Source of the DNA: Przewalskia tangutica
Lineage: Eukaryota > Streptophyta > Magnoliopsida > Solanales > Solanaceae
Assembly (NCBI GenBank): GCA_029844215.1
Contig: CM056730.1
Span: 56,122,924-56,186,923 of the forward strand
DNA: 64,000 bases
Direction of reading: 5' to 3'
Positions 24,163-35,546 of this stretch are shown here, piece after piece. A program made the translations under genes and the position numbers. Each line of letters begins with the position of its first letter. Position 1 is the stretch's first letter. Under the pieces are notes generated by a model. It saw only the letters and a list, made by a program, of their open reading frames with translations, was not told where the DNA came from and did no database searches.

Positions 24163-24621
24163 GGGCCCTACCAGATCGTCCGTAGAGTGGGCAAGGTTGC
24201 CTACGAGTTGGATCTGCCATCAGAGTTAGAGGCGGTACATCCGGTCTTTCATGTTTCTATGTTGCGGAAGTGTATCGGTGATCCAGCGAGAGTTTTCCCT
24301 ACTAGTGAGGTCCAGTGTGAGGGTTATCGTATGAGGAGAGTCCCATAGCGATACTCGATCGCCAGTCAGCGATGCGGACCAAGGATGTAGCTTCCGTCAA
24401 AGTCCTGTGGAGAAATGATAACCGGGAGGAGATGACTTGGGAAGCGGAGGAGGACATGTTGAGGAAGTATCCTCACTTATTTCCTATACCTTCAGGTAAT
24501 TCATCTTCCCTTACTTGTCAAATTTTAATTGAAGTATTTCTTTTGCTTAAATGCTACTATGTGGCCATGTGTGGCATTAATGGTATGTCGGGGTTGTATA
24601 AGGAACTATGTCGCAAATTTT
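24163..24621 (+). pseudogene. Element A integrase C-terminus with chromodomain-like tail
   Basis: This continues A's integrase after B2: GPYQIVRRVGKVAYELDLP (GPY/F module), HPVFHVSMLRKCIGDPARVF, then after a one-base shift near 24335 SPIAILDRQ and KDVASVKVLWRNDNREEMTW, ending Y-P-H-L-F-P. The last part resembles the chromodomain-like tail of plant chromoviruses, which directs integration to heterochromatin. The frame 24372-24621 runs on past it to TAA. It is much better preserved than the earlier A integrase pieces: one frameshift in about 460 bp. Confidence 0.88.
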
Positions 24622-24660
24622 AAAGTTTAACTCCGAAAGAACATTCGGAGACGAATGTTT

Positions 24661-24675
24661 CTAAGGGGGGAAGAA
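24661..24675 (+). other. Element A polypurine tract
   Basis: CTAAGGGGGGAAGAA lies directly against the LTR start TGTTACACCC. It is the primer for plus-strand DNA synthesis. The equivalent tract in E5 (minus strand, 52495-52509) is almost identical. Confidence 0.85.
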
Positions 24676-25010
24676 TGTTACACCCTGTATTTGCAGGACA
24701 TGTTTCAAGAACGTAAGTAAGAACTCATGAGTGTTAAGATTGAGACTTGTAAAAATTTATCGGAAATATGCAATTGTCGGAAAATGTATTATTGTGACGA
24801 ATGGGAGGGCGACATGTGTCACCCCCCTTAGTGATGCCTTGGTCGAATTAGGCATGGCCATAATGGTCATTGACCATAGTCTTGGATGACTAAGTCTTGC
24901 AACTTGTAGCTTGATAATCTTGACTAAGTCAAAGGACCCACAAGGTCTTGATATTTTAATAAGAGCTTATCCTAGCCACCCAAATGGTTGCATCTTGACC
25001 CTCCAAGGTC

Positions 25011-25020
25011 CTATTTAATA
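25011..25020 (+). promoter_or_regulatory. TATA-like box, element A LTR
   Basis: CTATTTAATA lies 335 bp into the LTR, where family II LTRs have their TATA box. It is a weaker match. Confidence 0.4.
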
Positions 25021-26702
25021 CTACTAGTAGCAAGAGTGAGCCAACACTTAGAAAAATTTCACTAAAATTGGAAGAGCTCAAGAACATGCTCTCGGGTTCC
25101 CTCTCTTTGAAAAAGAAAAAAAATTGTTTCTTGTCCATTTAACTCCCCACTTTAAACCAAGGTTCTTATGTGTATTGTAAACATATCTCAATAGAAAAAT
25201 CTTGGAAAAAGATAGTTTACGGGTTAGTCGCAAAACGAAAACCTAGTTGTCTTTCTAGGTTTTGTTGGAGATTTGAAGGATATTTGTTGGTGTTGTTCTA
25301 AGGGTCTCAACAAGCGGATTGAAGTGTCTTGGAGAGGCTCTAAACTACTAAGGAGCGACTTCGGAGTGGAGTTGGATTAGGATTCGTTGAGGTATAATCT
25401 TGTCTTTTAAAGTGTTACAAGATTATATATTATATTGTTGTTGTTAGCTTTACATGTTGCTAGCATGAAGTTGATGTGTTGAAGTTATAAGTATTATGGA
25501 TTTATTGTAGCTTAAATTCGAAATGTTATACAAGCCACTTGAAATTGGATTACTAATTGGTCGTTTATTAGAAATCGTCACATGTTACTTACTTGAAGAT
25601 TATGGTAGTTATAATCAAATGCGACTTGATATCATGTTATGCTACCAACTTGGATTGAAATGGAAATTGGATAAGAATTGGTATTGTTGAACTCAATGTG
25701 GCCGAATTTGGACTTGTAGTTTGTACTAGTTTGTTATCGTTGGTGGGGCGGAATTTTACACGTCTAGTAGGCGTGTAATCCCCTATTGATTATTGTTTTG
25801 ATTGTGCCTTAAATGAGGCGTGTTTGGTTATTGTATTCGGCCTTGAAAAAGGTGGCAAAGTTAGAAAAAACAAAGGAGGTGCTGTCCGATTTTCCGTAGA
25901 ATTTAGCGACTTGACACTTATAATATTCTACGTTTGAAGTAAGGCTTTAATAGACATATTGTGAATATTATAGGTTGACATTCAACGGGCGGGACTTTGT
26001 ACTTGACAAGAGGTTTGACCCGGCGAGGTATGTAGAACTTTTCCTATCTTTTGAGCATGACTAGTTGTACGTATATAGTACGGTAGACGTACATGACCTT
26101 GATATCCTTTACTAGTTTTATGAATAGCCAAGCGGGTGAGTTAGTAGAATAACTCACTTCTTGAAAGTATTAAGGATGTCTAATGTTTTATTAAAGTTAA
26201 GGGACTTGAAGAGTTTTAAAGTATGTGATACTTGTTCCGTTTTAAACGTATAAGTCCCTTGGATAGGAAATTGTTTATGGCTAAGGTATAAAGCGAATGT
26301 AACGACTTTATGGGGAGTTGGTTATATTTTCTTTATGGAAAGATAAATGACTTAACTTTAATGAAAAGGCAATTTGATTTTTAAGGCATCAATTGCCTAA
26401 GGTTTTATAATAAAAGGAGTCACTTGATTTTGAAACCTAACTTTATGTTTAATGGTATTGTGACTTGTCTTGAAAAGAAATTTTGACTTGATACTACGGT
26501 TTAGAGTATCTTGGAAGTTTGATATGAAAATGAGTCATTTTGAAAAGGTTAGAAGTACGTAGTACTTTGGGTTAAACTCCCGGTTTTATTATAACATATT
26601 AGTGCCTTAAGTGAACAAGAATGAGAGTGTAGATGAATAAGACTAATAAGAAGTTAGGGGGATTCTAACTTGCTTATTTATTGTATGACTGCCGGTTTGA
26701 GA

Positions 26703-26935
26703 TAGGGTAAGAGTATAAGTGAGGGGCAGACCCCCAAGACGCTATACCACCTTCTCCAGGATAAGAGTATAAATGAGGGGTAAACCCCCAAGACGTTATA
26801 CCACCTGTATTATTACCTTCTTCAGGGTAAGAGTATAAATGAGGGGCAAACCCCCAAGACGTTATACCACCTGCTTCAGGGTAAGAGTATAAATGAGGGG
26901 TAAGAACCCTAAGACGTTATACCACCTGTTTCTAT
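26703..26935. repeat. About 58-bp tandem repeat (4 units) in A LTR
   Basis: Each unit reads GGTAAGAGTATAAATGAGGG, then a run of C or A/C, then AGACGTTATACCACCT. The reverse complement of this array is in both E4 LTRs (32487-32705, 37884-38103). Confidence 0.85.
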
Positions 26936-28283
26936 GGGTTCGCTACCCATGATTTGATCGTGTGTCTATTGTGATGTTAGACGTATTCCTTGATTTTACT
27001 CTCATTGTTAGTAAGGCACTGTGTACTGTAATTTTGTTATCATACATGTCTCCGGCTTTGTTTTAAACTTATGTTGTAATTACAGTACTTTCCAGTTTTA
27101 CATACTTAGTACATATTGTGTACTGACCCCCTTCCTCGGGGGCTGCGTTCATGCCGCAGGAAAGGGTAAGCAGGTGGTGGATCCACATTCTTAGGATCAC
27201 TTATCAGACGTCAGAAGCTCCATTTATCCGGAGGCTTGTCTCATTTTGGTACAGTCTTTTCCCTGGTGTTGTAGATTTATGTACATTCAGGGGTATGGCG
27301 GGGCCCTGTCCATACGCTTATTATTCCTAAGTGCGTATTCACATATGTGGTTGGGTAAGAACCGATGTTGTATGCTTGTACTTTTGATTTGGTTTATATT
27401 ATGGAAAGGCACTTTATCGGCCAGCTTTGTGATGTTTATTGTTTACACATATATTTACTCATGTATGTTCCGCTATTCTCGATGTATACAGGCAGGGTGC
27501 CTGTGTAGGGCACCAGTCATGGCCTGGTCGTGACAAAATCTTTGTTTACCTTATTAGAATAAACCATTCTTTTAACCTTTCTTTAAAAACAAGTGAGTTA
27601 ATTCTCTAACTCAACTAACTTAGACATTCTTAAAACAAGTCAAGGATATCAAATGAACTGACTTCATTTAAATCTCGTACGTCTACCGTACTATACATTT
27701 ATAACTACTCATGCTCAAGAGATAAAAAAGTTTCCACATACCTCTTCGGTTCAATCCACTAGCTAAGTCCAATATGCCGTACGTAGTATGTCAACCTATA
27801 ATGACCATAATACATCTATTAGCTTCTAGCTTCAACGTAGTATATCCCAAGTGTAAAGTCACTTAATTCTACGGAAAATTGGACAACACTTCCTTTGTTT
27901 CTACATACTTTTCCACATTTTTCAAGGCCTGAAATCAATAACCAAATGCCACATTTAAGTCTCAACACATCAACCAATCAAAGGGGATTACACGCCGCAC
28001 AGGATGTGTAAAATTCAGCCCCACAATCGATATCCAAATAGTCCAACATTTCAATTCCATTATTGGCTACAATGCAACCACAATGTAAAGTCTTTTCCAA
28101 TTCCTTTTTAATCCACGTTGTTTAGTCTAACATGTTATATAGCCACAATCGATAATAATAACTACCATCTCTTCTTTATATAACATGCGACGACTAAAAC
28201 TAATAACCAAATCGAATTACAATCTTAAGGTTAAACATGCAACTTTCGGATTCCATCCAAATATTCCATAACATTCAATCTCC

Positions 28284-28305
28284 ATATATATATATATATA
28301 TATAT
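28284..28305. repeat. (AT)n microsatellite
   Basis: An uninterrupted AT dinucleotide run of about 22 bp in the D LTR. Confidence 0.9.
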
Positions 28306-28739
28306 CTCATGCTTGCATAATATATATATGACTACAACAATAAGTAACCTTTAATCACTTAAGAGGACAAAGTTGTTACCTTGATAAGCCCAAAATAGTC
28401 CAAAAATCTCGCCCACTTTAGCCCTCTTTCCGAAATTCTTCTTCCCGCCAAAATCGCCTCTACGAACCCCCTACAAGCTCGCCAACATATTTCCTTCTTG
28501 TTGCCTTTCCGAAAAATCTCATTTAGGCTTAGGGTTTTTCTCACAATTTCTTTGAGAGAGAAGAGAAGAGAAGAGGAATTTCTATTTGGATGAAATCTTG
28601 CAAATGATTTTAATCTTGCAAGACTTGGTCATATATAGCCTCTATCTTGTTATACAAGTTGGGAGGGACACTTGTCGCCCTCCCATAGGTCCTCTACACA
28701 AATATATTCTAATTTAACCCCTTTTCTGCAAAAATTCCC

Positions 28740-28850
28740 GCCTCGGCGCCGCGGCCCTGCAGTTGGCGCCGTGGCGCTGCAACTTCAGAAAGGTTCAGGA
28801 CTTACGGCGCTGCTGCGTGGCGTGTGCAATGGCGCTGATCAAACATTTTT
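28740..28850. other. GC-rich patch with repeated GGCGC motifs
   Basis: About 110 bp rich in GGCGCCG, GGCGCTG and CTGCAG-like words, within otherwise AT-rich LTR. Function unknown. A short frame at 28672-28878 crosses it but has no recognisable domain. Confidence 0.6.
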
Positions 28851-29404
28851 CCTTCTCTTCTGCCAGCTGATCTTGTAACGTCCATAACTTTCTACTCCGA
28901 TGTACAATCGATGAGAGGCTTGTTGCGTTGGAAACTAGACTCAATGAACTTCATACGAGGCTTTTGAAACACCTAAAAACTCCTAATATACTAGGAGATA
29001 TACCTCTCCAAAGTTGACTAAAAAATCTGTCTAAAAACATTCTGTCAACTTATCTTTCCAAATTCAAATCTTATTCCCTTTCATACGTTCTCATCCCATT
29101 CTCTTGGAATTATGGGTTGTAACACTATCCTCCCATTCACTAGAGGTTAGTCACCTAGGCCGAAGTATTTCTACTGTACATCCTCCATTATCGGTCTTAC
29201 ACCATTATGGGGTAATTACAACTTATGAACCCTACACAACTATAGTCTCAGTTCACTTTATCATTTTTGTCAACATTCTTCACTCTTCACCTTACTAATC
29301 GAAGTATCTCTACCTCTGGTGGTGCTATCAATTTACAACTACTAGCAACAACGGGAAAATGTATACGCTAGGGCGGAATCTACGTCTATCAATGCATGTA
29401 TGAT

Positions 29405-30271
29405 TCAAAAGAATAGAAATATACCTGTAACCCCATGCGATGTTGCCTCTTGATCCTGCCCAGTATCCACGTCATCTATGCGGTTCGAAGGACCGCCAGA
29501 ACTATAAACTCCACCATGACCTCTATCACGGATGGCTGACATCGGAATACCCCGCCTTGGGTGGCGCACAACTGTAGAGGTAAAGGAACTAACCACCGGC
29601 CTCATAGGATGAGCCACCTCACCAGTACTCTTTCTAAACGGATATTCCCTCTGCATATGGCCCGGACGGCCACAATAAAAACAAACACCTGTGTCATAAC
29701 GACATTTCCCCATATGACGCTTACTACATCAGAAACACTGAGGAATAAGTGGCCTCGACTGAGAAAATCCTCTGCTCCTTTGAAAACCTCGAACCCTGGA
29801 GCTCAGACCGGCTCCTAAATACCTTGTGGGGTCCAATATCCCACCTGTGAGCTGCGGGGGTATGTCCTGGGTAGGCTGGAACGAATATCTCACTCGCTGC
29901 TGAGGCTGCTCGTCCAAAAACTCACCGGGATAACCAACCAGTCTAGCCCTCTTGCGATGATTTCCACGTTGGCTTTCTACCCTCTGTACACCTGTATGTA
30001 CTGTCCGAATAACCTCCTGCTGATGAAATTATATCACCGCTGTCTTGGTCAATAACATAACTGCTTCCCTTATGACCCTATAGTCTTCCCCTAAAAGAGA
30101 ATTTGGAGGCTCTGGTGCTGGGGCCTCAAAACCTGGCGCAGAAGAACTCACCGACTGCGGCACAATATCCGGTATACCCTGGGCATGAGCCCTATCAACT
30201 CTTTGAGTCCGACTGGTAGTTCCTGGTACTGTTTTGCCCTTCTGGGCAACTGCTGCCCTCCTTGGAGGCAT
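29405..30271 (-). pseudogene. gag: Element D gag with core deleted
   Basis: The N-terminus M-P-P-R-R-A-A-V begins at 30271 and is open to 30029. It is followed directly, in other frames, by the Gln/Pro-rich region (29729-29917) and the nucleocapsid end (29405-29713). The capsid core found in B2 (LSCSPPEFYGS to DSLARYV) is absent, so about 150 residues were deleted. The knuckle reads CFYCGRPGHMQREY, with the last Cys replaced by Tyr. It ends at V-T-G-I, the start of the protease in autonomous relatives, so pol was lost right at the gag-protease junction. Non-functional. Confidence 0.8.
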
Positions 30272-30460
30272 AGCTGTAATACAATAATACGTCAGAGAGG
30301 GATTAGCTTAATAACACAACTCTATGGCACGATCTCAGAGTGAGAAGAATAGAAACCAAATCCTAAATGTCCTGTAGCCTCCTGTTTATGGGTGTGGCGC
30401 GCAACACACCGATAATCAAGACTCTACTAGACACAGTCTGTAGACATTCCGAGGACTGAC

Positions 30461-30473
30461 TGCTCTGATACCA
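30461..30473 (-). promoter_or_regulatory. Element D primer binding site
   Basis: TGGTATCAGAGCA on the minus strand, 3 bp from the LTR edge at 30477. Confidence 0.88.
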
Positions 30474-30652
30474 CTCTGTCACGACCCGAACCCCGGGCCC
30501 ATGACTGGTGCCCTACCCGGGCACCCTCCTACCTAAATGACACAAGTAAACCGCGAAACTAAATAACATCTCATTTTTTTTAAAACCAACGAAAACATGC
30601 AAGGGCAAAGCCGACAAGGCTGCCATATAATATATATAATCAAAAGCACTAC

Positions 30653-31377
30653 TATCAGGACCCGACCCCGGGGCCGCGACTGGTGCCTTACTTGGGCACC
30701 CCTTATAGGTATACATCAGAGAATAACATCGGAACATAAAAAACTAATAAAATACTTAAACAATAAATATCAACAGGCTAGCCGATAAGGCTACCTTTCG
30801 GGAAATATACATAACCCAAAATAAAAACAGTTACACCTTTGTTCTTACAACCCAATCCACAAGATATGACTACAGACTTCTAAGAATAACAAGTGTGACG
30901 GGACATGGCCCCGCCATACCCCTGAATGTATATAAATCTACAACATCAAGGAAACCGTACCAAAAGACAAGCCTCCGGAGAAATGGAGCTTCTGACACCT
31001 GATCAGTGATCCTAAGAATGAGGATCCACCACCTGCTTACCCCTACCTGCGGCATGAACGCAGCCCCCGAGGAAAGGGTCGCGACAGATGTACCAAGTAT
31101 GTAAAACTGAAAGTACTGAAATGAAATCATAAAGTCAAAAAATAAAGATGGAGACATGTATGATAACTCAAATAACAGTACACTGTGCCTTACTAACAAT
31201 GAGAGTAAACAAGAGTATACTTTAATGCATAAAAATAGGAGGCTCATGATCAAAGTAGGGTCGCCCGCCCGTAGTATCATTAAGTAATCCTACTCCTGGG
31301 ACTATTTCACCCTCATAGGTCCTGTGGACCCGCAATGAGGTCATCTGCCTCGCATGGGACTATTTCACCCGCATAGG
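30653..31377 (-). mobile_element. E5 3' LTR, left arm
   Basis: The LTR starts at TATCAGGACCC (the usual TGTCACGACCC with changes) and runs to the E4 insertion at 31377. The other arm is 50293-52494; together they make about 2.93 kb, like the LTR of A. The 5 bp before it (30648-30652, ACTAC) would be one half of a duplication whose partner is outside the window. Confidence 0.78.
31373..31377. repeat. Target site duplication of E4 (left)
   Basis: ATAGG directly before the LTR; the identical ATAGG is at 50288-50292. Confidence 0.9.
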
Positions 31378-32081
31378 TGTCACGACCCGACCGGGGCGCA
31401 TCGGTGCCCTACCAGGCACCCGTTCAGTATTTATCGAGATAATCGTGAACATACATGAAACTTATAAAATAAAACAACAGAAATAAACAACAGGTTAGCC
31501 GATAGGGCTACCTTCCGGGACATATATATATAACCGAAGCAGTTGCCTCATTTCTTTACAAACAGACCCACAATATGTGACTACAGACCTCTAAGAGTTT
31601 TAACATAACAACTGTGGCGGGACAGGGCCCCGCCATACCCCTGAATATACATGAGTCTTCTACCTCAGGGAAAACCGTACCAAGAGCTAAGCCTCCGGAA
31701 CAAATGGAGCTTTCTCTCAAAAACTGAACCGAGATCCTAAGAGCAAGGATCACCAACCTGGGTACCTAAAACCTGCGGGCATGACGCGGCCAGAAGGGGT
31801 CGATAACAACAGTACGAATATGGAGTAGTAACGCATACGATAAACATATCATAAGCGTACAAAAGAATGACGAGGACAAGTATAAAAGTACATACGGATC
31901 TGCCGTGTCATTACCACTTATGAACTTAATTTCACATCAATATCTTTTCCCATTTTCAATAAAGGTTATAGCCACATTCTTACGCACATGATTAGGAAAA
32001 AAAATCATTAAGTTCATTTCTATATAACTTATTTATCTTTCATAAGTACATCCGACCCTTTAAGGAGGGGCGCCTATACTA

Positions 32082-32285
32082 CCCGGCCCAATCTGGGACG
32101 CGATCAAGGTCACATAGTCTGCCCATACGTATATCGCCTACCATTTCTGGGACGATAATATCATATAGTCTGCCCATAAAGGTATACTGCCCGGCCCATT
32201 CCTGGGTCGATAATGTCATATAGTCTGTCCATAAAGGTATACTGCCCGGCCCAATCCAGGACGCGATCAAGTCACACAAAATAGC
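32082..32285. repeat. 54-bp tandem repeat in E4 3' LTR
   Basis: CCCGGCCCA followed by a CATAGTCTGCCCATA-type string, with clear unit starts at 32082, 32190 and 32244 and a degraded unit between. The same array is at 37466-37670. Confidence 0.8.
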
Positions 32286-32486
32286 AAAGTGTGGCCGTGG
32301 AATCCCCCATCACCGTAAGCGACTATAAGTGTCAAATATAACCATGTGACGCGCGCGTGGCATCCCACCTCACCGCTTCGTACACATACACAATACATCT
32401 ATATATCTCTCGCGTGGAATTCCACATCATCGCCGACTATAAGTGTAAAATATAACCATGGGTCTCATGCCCATAACATCAATCAG

Positions 32487-32705
32487 CGGTGGTATAACGT
32501 CTTGGGGTTACCCTCATTTATATTCTTACCACAGGCGGGTGGTATAGCGTCTTGGGGGTTTACCCCTCACTGATACTCTTACCCTGGAGAAGGTGGTAAA
32601 GCAGGTGGTATAACGTCTTGGGGTTTTACCCCTCACTGATACTCTTACCCTGGAGAATGTGGTATAACGTCTTGGGGGTTTACCCCTCATTTATACTCTT
32701 ACCCT
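32487..32705. repeat. 50-66 bp tandem repeat in E4 3' LTR (4 units)
   Basis: GGTGGTATAACGTCTTGGGG, then TTACCCCTCA and ATACTCTTACCCT. It is the reverse complement of the array in the A LTR (26703-26935). The partner copy is at 37884-38103. Confidence 0.85.
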
Positions 32706-32931
32706 ATCTCGACCGACCATCTAACAATACATAAGCACTACCATGTCCTTTATAAAAAAAATCCGGGAATTTAACCCAAGTACTCCAAATAACGGAAGCA
32801 TACCCGTGGAATCCCACATCACCGTCGGTACGTCCAAGTAACTTACAACAAGACAGCCGGCCCTCCAACCGAGAGTCGCGACAACGTAATAAAACATAAT
32901 ACTTGCACTCAAAGGCTATCACCAACACCTA

Positions 32932-33205
32932 TAGGCTAATTCTCAATTAACCAAGCCAAAGTACTTATCAAGGCACACATAGAATAATTCTCATTTAACA
33001 AGCCAAAGTAATTATCAGGGCACAAATAGAATAATTCTCATTTAACAAGCCAAAGTACTTATCGGGGCACAAATAGAGTAATTCTCATTTAACAAGCCAA
33101 AGTACTTATCAGGGCACAAAATAGAATAATTCTCATTTAACAAGCCAAAGTACTTATCGGGGCACACATAGAATAATTCTCATTTAACAAGCCAAAGTAC
33201 TACGT
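32932..33205. repeat. About 46-bp tandem repeat in E4 3' LTR (6 units)
   Basis: The unit contains AACAAGCCAAAGTACTTATC, GGGCACAAATAG and AATTCTCATTT. The partner array in the other LTR (38332-38645) has one unit more. Confidence 0.88.
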
Positions 33206-35398
33206 ACGTACTTTCTTTTCAAAAGACTCCTTTCCAAATAAAACTTTCCCGATACTAACAACCGTAGTATCAAGCCCTATCCACCTTTCAAGACAAGTCA
33301 CAATACCTTTTTAGAAATACAATACCGGTTTCTAAATCAAGTGACTTCTTTATTAAAAACCTTAAGCAGTTGGTACCTTTAAAACAATTTGCCCTTCCTT
33401 CATACAAGTTACTTCTTTGATTACTTTATTAGAGAAAACCATTCTCTTAACCTTCCATAAAGCCGTTATAACCAACTTCCCATAAAGCCGTTATAACCCT
33501 TTATGGTTTAGACCAACACGTTCCTTTTATAACCGAGAGACTTCTACTTTTTGAAACCAAGTATTATATACTTTCAAATCAATTCTCTTAACCTTCAAAA
33601 ATACAATTAGTCTCTTAACCTTTAGAAAACAAGTGACTCCTTTTATTACAAAACCTTAGGCAATTGATGCCTTAAAATCAAATTGCCTTTTCACTAAAAT
33701 CCGGTCATTTGTCTTTCCATAAAGCAAATATAACCAACTCCCCATAAAGTCGTTATATTCACTTTATACCTTAGCCAAAAACAATTTCCTATCCAAGGGA
33801 CTTATACGTTCAAAACGGAACAAGTATCACATACTTTAAAACTCTTCAAGTCCCTTAACTTTAATACAACATTAGACATCCTTAATACTTTCAAAGAAGT
33901 GAGTTAATCTCCTAACTCCCCCGGCTTGGCTATTCATAAAACTAGTAAGGGATATCAAGGTGTTGTACGTCTACCGTACTACATACGTGCAACAAGTCAT
34001 GCTCAAAGATTGGAAAAGTTCTACATACAGTAAATCACACAACTACCTCTTAACTTCTAAGAGTAGAAGGAAACATGAAATGATACCACAAGTATATTCC
34101 ATACATAGAATCATGCCAAAGGAAGGAAGAGGTTCACATACCTCGCGACGATTATCGACAAGTAGCAAAATGCTCCAAAGTACTCCAACCTTGATAGCTA
34201 CTCCACTCTCCAAGTAGGATACGCTATACTTAGTACTTCAACCTATTATGGTCACAATATGTCCATTAACCTTTCACTTCTAACGTAGAATTATTCTAAG
34301 TGCTAAGTCACTAATTCTACGGAAAATCGGACAGCACCTCCTTTGTTTCTACTAACTTTGCCACCTTTTTCAAGATCTAATACAATAACCAAACACGCCA
34401 CATTTAAGGCCCAATCAATGAAATCAACAATAGGGGATTACACGCCTACTAGACGTGTAAAATTCCGCCCCACAAACGATATCAAATTAATACAACTTAC
34501 TAGGCCAATTCGGCTAACTTGGAGTACAACAATATCAATTCTTATCCAATTTCTATTTCAATCCAAGTTATTAGCCTAACATGATATCAAGTCGCAAACG
34601 ATTATAACTACTATAATCTCCAAGTAATTAACATGCGACGATTCTAATAAACGACCAAATTGTAATCCAACTTAACATGACTTACATTACATTTCGGATT
34701 TAAGCTACAAGTAATCCATAATACTTATAAACTTCAACTTAACAACTTCATGCTAGCCACATGTAAAGCTAACAACAACAATATAATTATATAATCTTGT
34801 AACACTTTAAAAGACAAGATTATACCTCAACAACTCTTAATCCAACTCCAATCCGAAATCGCTCCTTAGAAGATTAGAACCTCTCCAAGACACTTCAATC
34901 CGCTTGTTGAGACCCTTAGAACAACACCAACAATTGTCCTTCAACTCTCCAAACAAAACCTAGAAAGACAACTAGGTTTTCATTTTGCGACTAACCCGTA
35001 AACTATCGTTTTCCAAGATTTTTCTATTGGGATATGCTTACACTACCCTCAAGAACCTTGGTTTAAAGTGTGGGGCTTAAAGGACAAGAAACAAAAAAAT
35101 TTCTTTCTTGTTGCTAGTGAACCCGAGAGCAATGCTCTAGTTCATCCAATTTTTCTTGAAAATTTCTAAGTGTTGGACATCCCTCTTGCTACTAGTAGTA
35201 TAATAAAGGGTCATGGAGGGACAAGATGCAACCATTTGGGTGGCTAGGATAAGCTCTACTTAAATATCAAGACCTTGTGGTCCCTTTGACTTAGTCAAGA
35301 TTGTCAAGCTACACTTGCAAGACTTGTTCATCCAAGACTTTATGGTAAATGACCATTAAGGGCATGCCTAATTCGACCAAGGCATCACTAAGGGGGGT

Positions 35399-35408
35399 GA
35401 CACGTGTC
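35399..35408. promoter_or_regulatory. G-box palindrome GACACGTGTC, E4 3' LTR
   Basis: A perfect 10-bp palindrome containing CACGTG. The same site is at 50140-50149, 52348-52357, 39432-39441 and 45175-45184, always in the LTR U3 region. G-boxes are bound by plant bZIP/bHLH factors; activity here is inference. Confidence 0.5.
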
Positions 35409-35546
35409 GCCCTCCCATTAAATCACAACAAAACGTTTTCCGACAAATTTCATAATTCCGATAAATTTTTACAAGTCTCAAATCTTAACACTTGTGAGTT
35501 CTTACGTACGTTCTTAAAACATGTCCTGTAAATACGGGGTGTAACA

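Larger units (their letters stand above)
2174..27535 (+). mobile_element. Element A: autonomous Ty3/gypsy chromovirus, interrupted twice in window
   Basis: A plus-strand element with gag (3' part), protease, RT, RNase H, integrase, polypurine tract and 3' LTR. Its integrase gene is split by B1 (5179-14548) and B2 (14834-24162), and its gag is cut by the LTR ending at 2173. Domain order PR-RT-RH-INT is that of Ty3/gypsy. The integrase tail with a chromodomain-like segment and the 2.86 kb LTR favour the Tekay/Del clade. Its 5' LTR and most of gag lie left of the window. Its right edge (27535/27536) falls in an older LTR assigned to element D. Confidence 0.88.
24676..27535 (+). mobile_element. 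Element A 3' LTR (family I)
   Basis: A 2.86 kb LTR from TGTTACACCC to CGTGACA. A TATA-like CTATTTAATA is at 25011-25020, and a four-unit tandem array at 26703-26935. No gene is present. It is of the same family as the split E5 LTR (30653-31377 with 50293-52494): the first 60 bp align, including the AGGACATGTTT string. Confidence 0.9.
27536..29124 (-). mobile_element. Element D 3' LTR remnant
   Basis: AT-rich LTR DNA related to family I (compare 50800-51400). It contains an AT microsatellite (28284-28305) and an unusual GC-rich patch (28740-28850). No gene is seen. The left end is the A insertion boundary. Confidence 0.8.
27536..30652 (-). mobile_element. Element D remnant: gag-only, flanked by insertions of A and E5
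   Basis: This is the oldest element recognisable here. It comprises the remnant of its 3' LTR (27536-29124, cut on the left by A), an internal region of 1.35 kb (29125-30476) and the first 176 bp of its 5' LTR (30477-30652, cut by E5). LTR edges are TTGTAACA (29117-29124) and TGTCACGACC (30477). Internal DNA encodes only gag pieces. The rest of its 5' LTR should lie right of the window. Confidence 0.82.
31378..35546 (-). mobile_element. E4 3' LTR
   Basis: From TGTCACGACC (31378) to TGTAACA (35546) on the plus strand. It contains three different tandem arrays (32082-32285, 32487-32705, 32932-33205) and a G-box palindrome at 35399-35408. A minus-strand TATTATACTACTAG near 35193-35206 is a possible TATA region. 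No gene is present. Confidence 0.9.

Noticed and set aside
32932..33205. CRISPR-like array of regular repeats
   Set aside because: Units are adjacent tandem copies with no unique spacers, in a plant LTR, and recur in the partner LTR.
33960..34579. 85- and 78-codon frames, duplicated at 48704-49323
   Set aside because: The duplication is explained by the two LTRs of E4; there is no coding signature.
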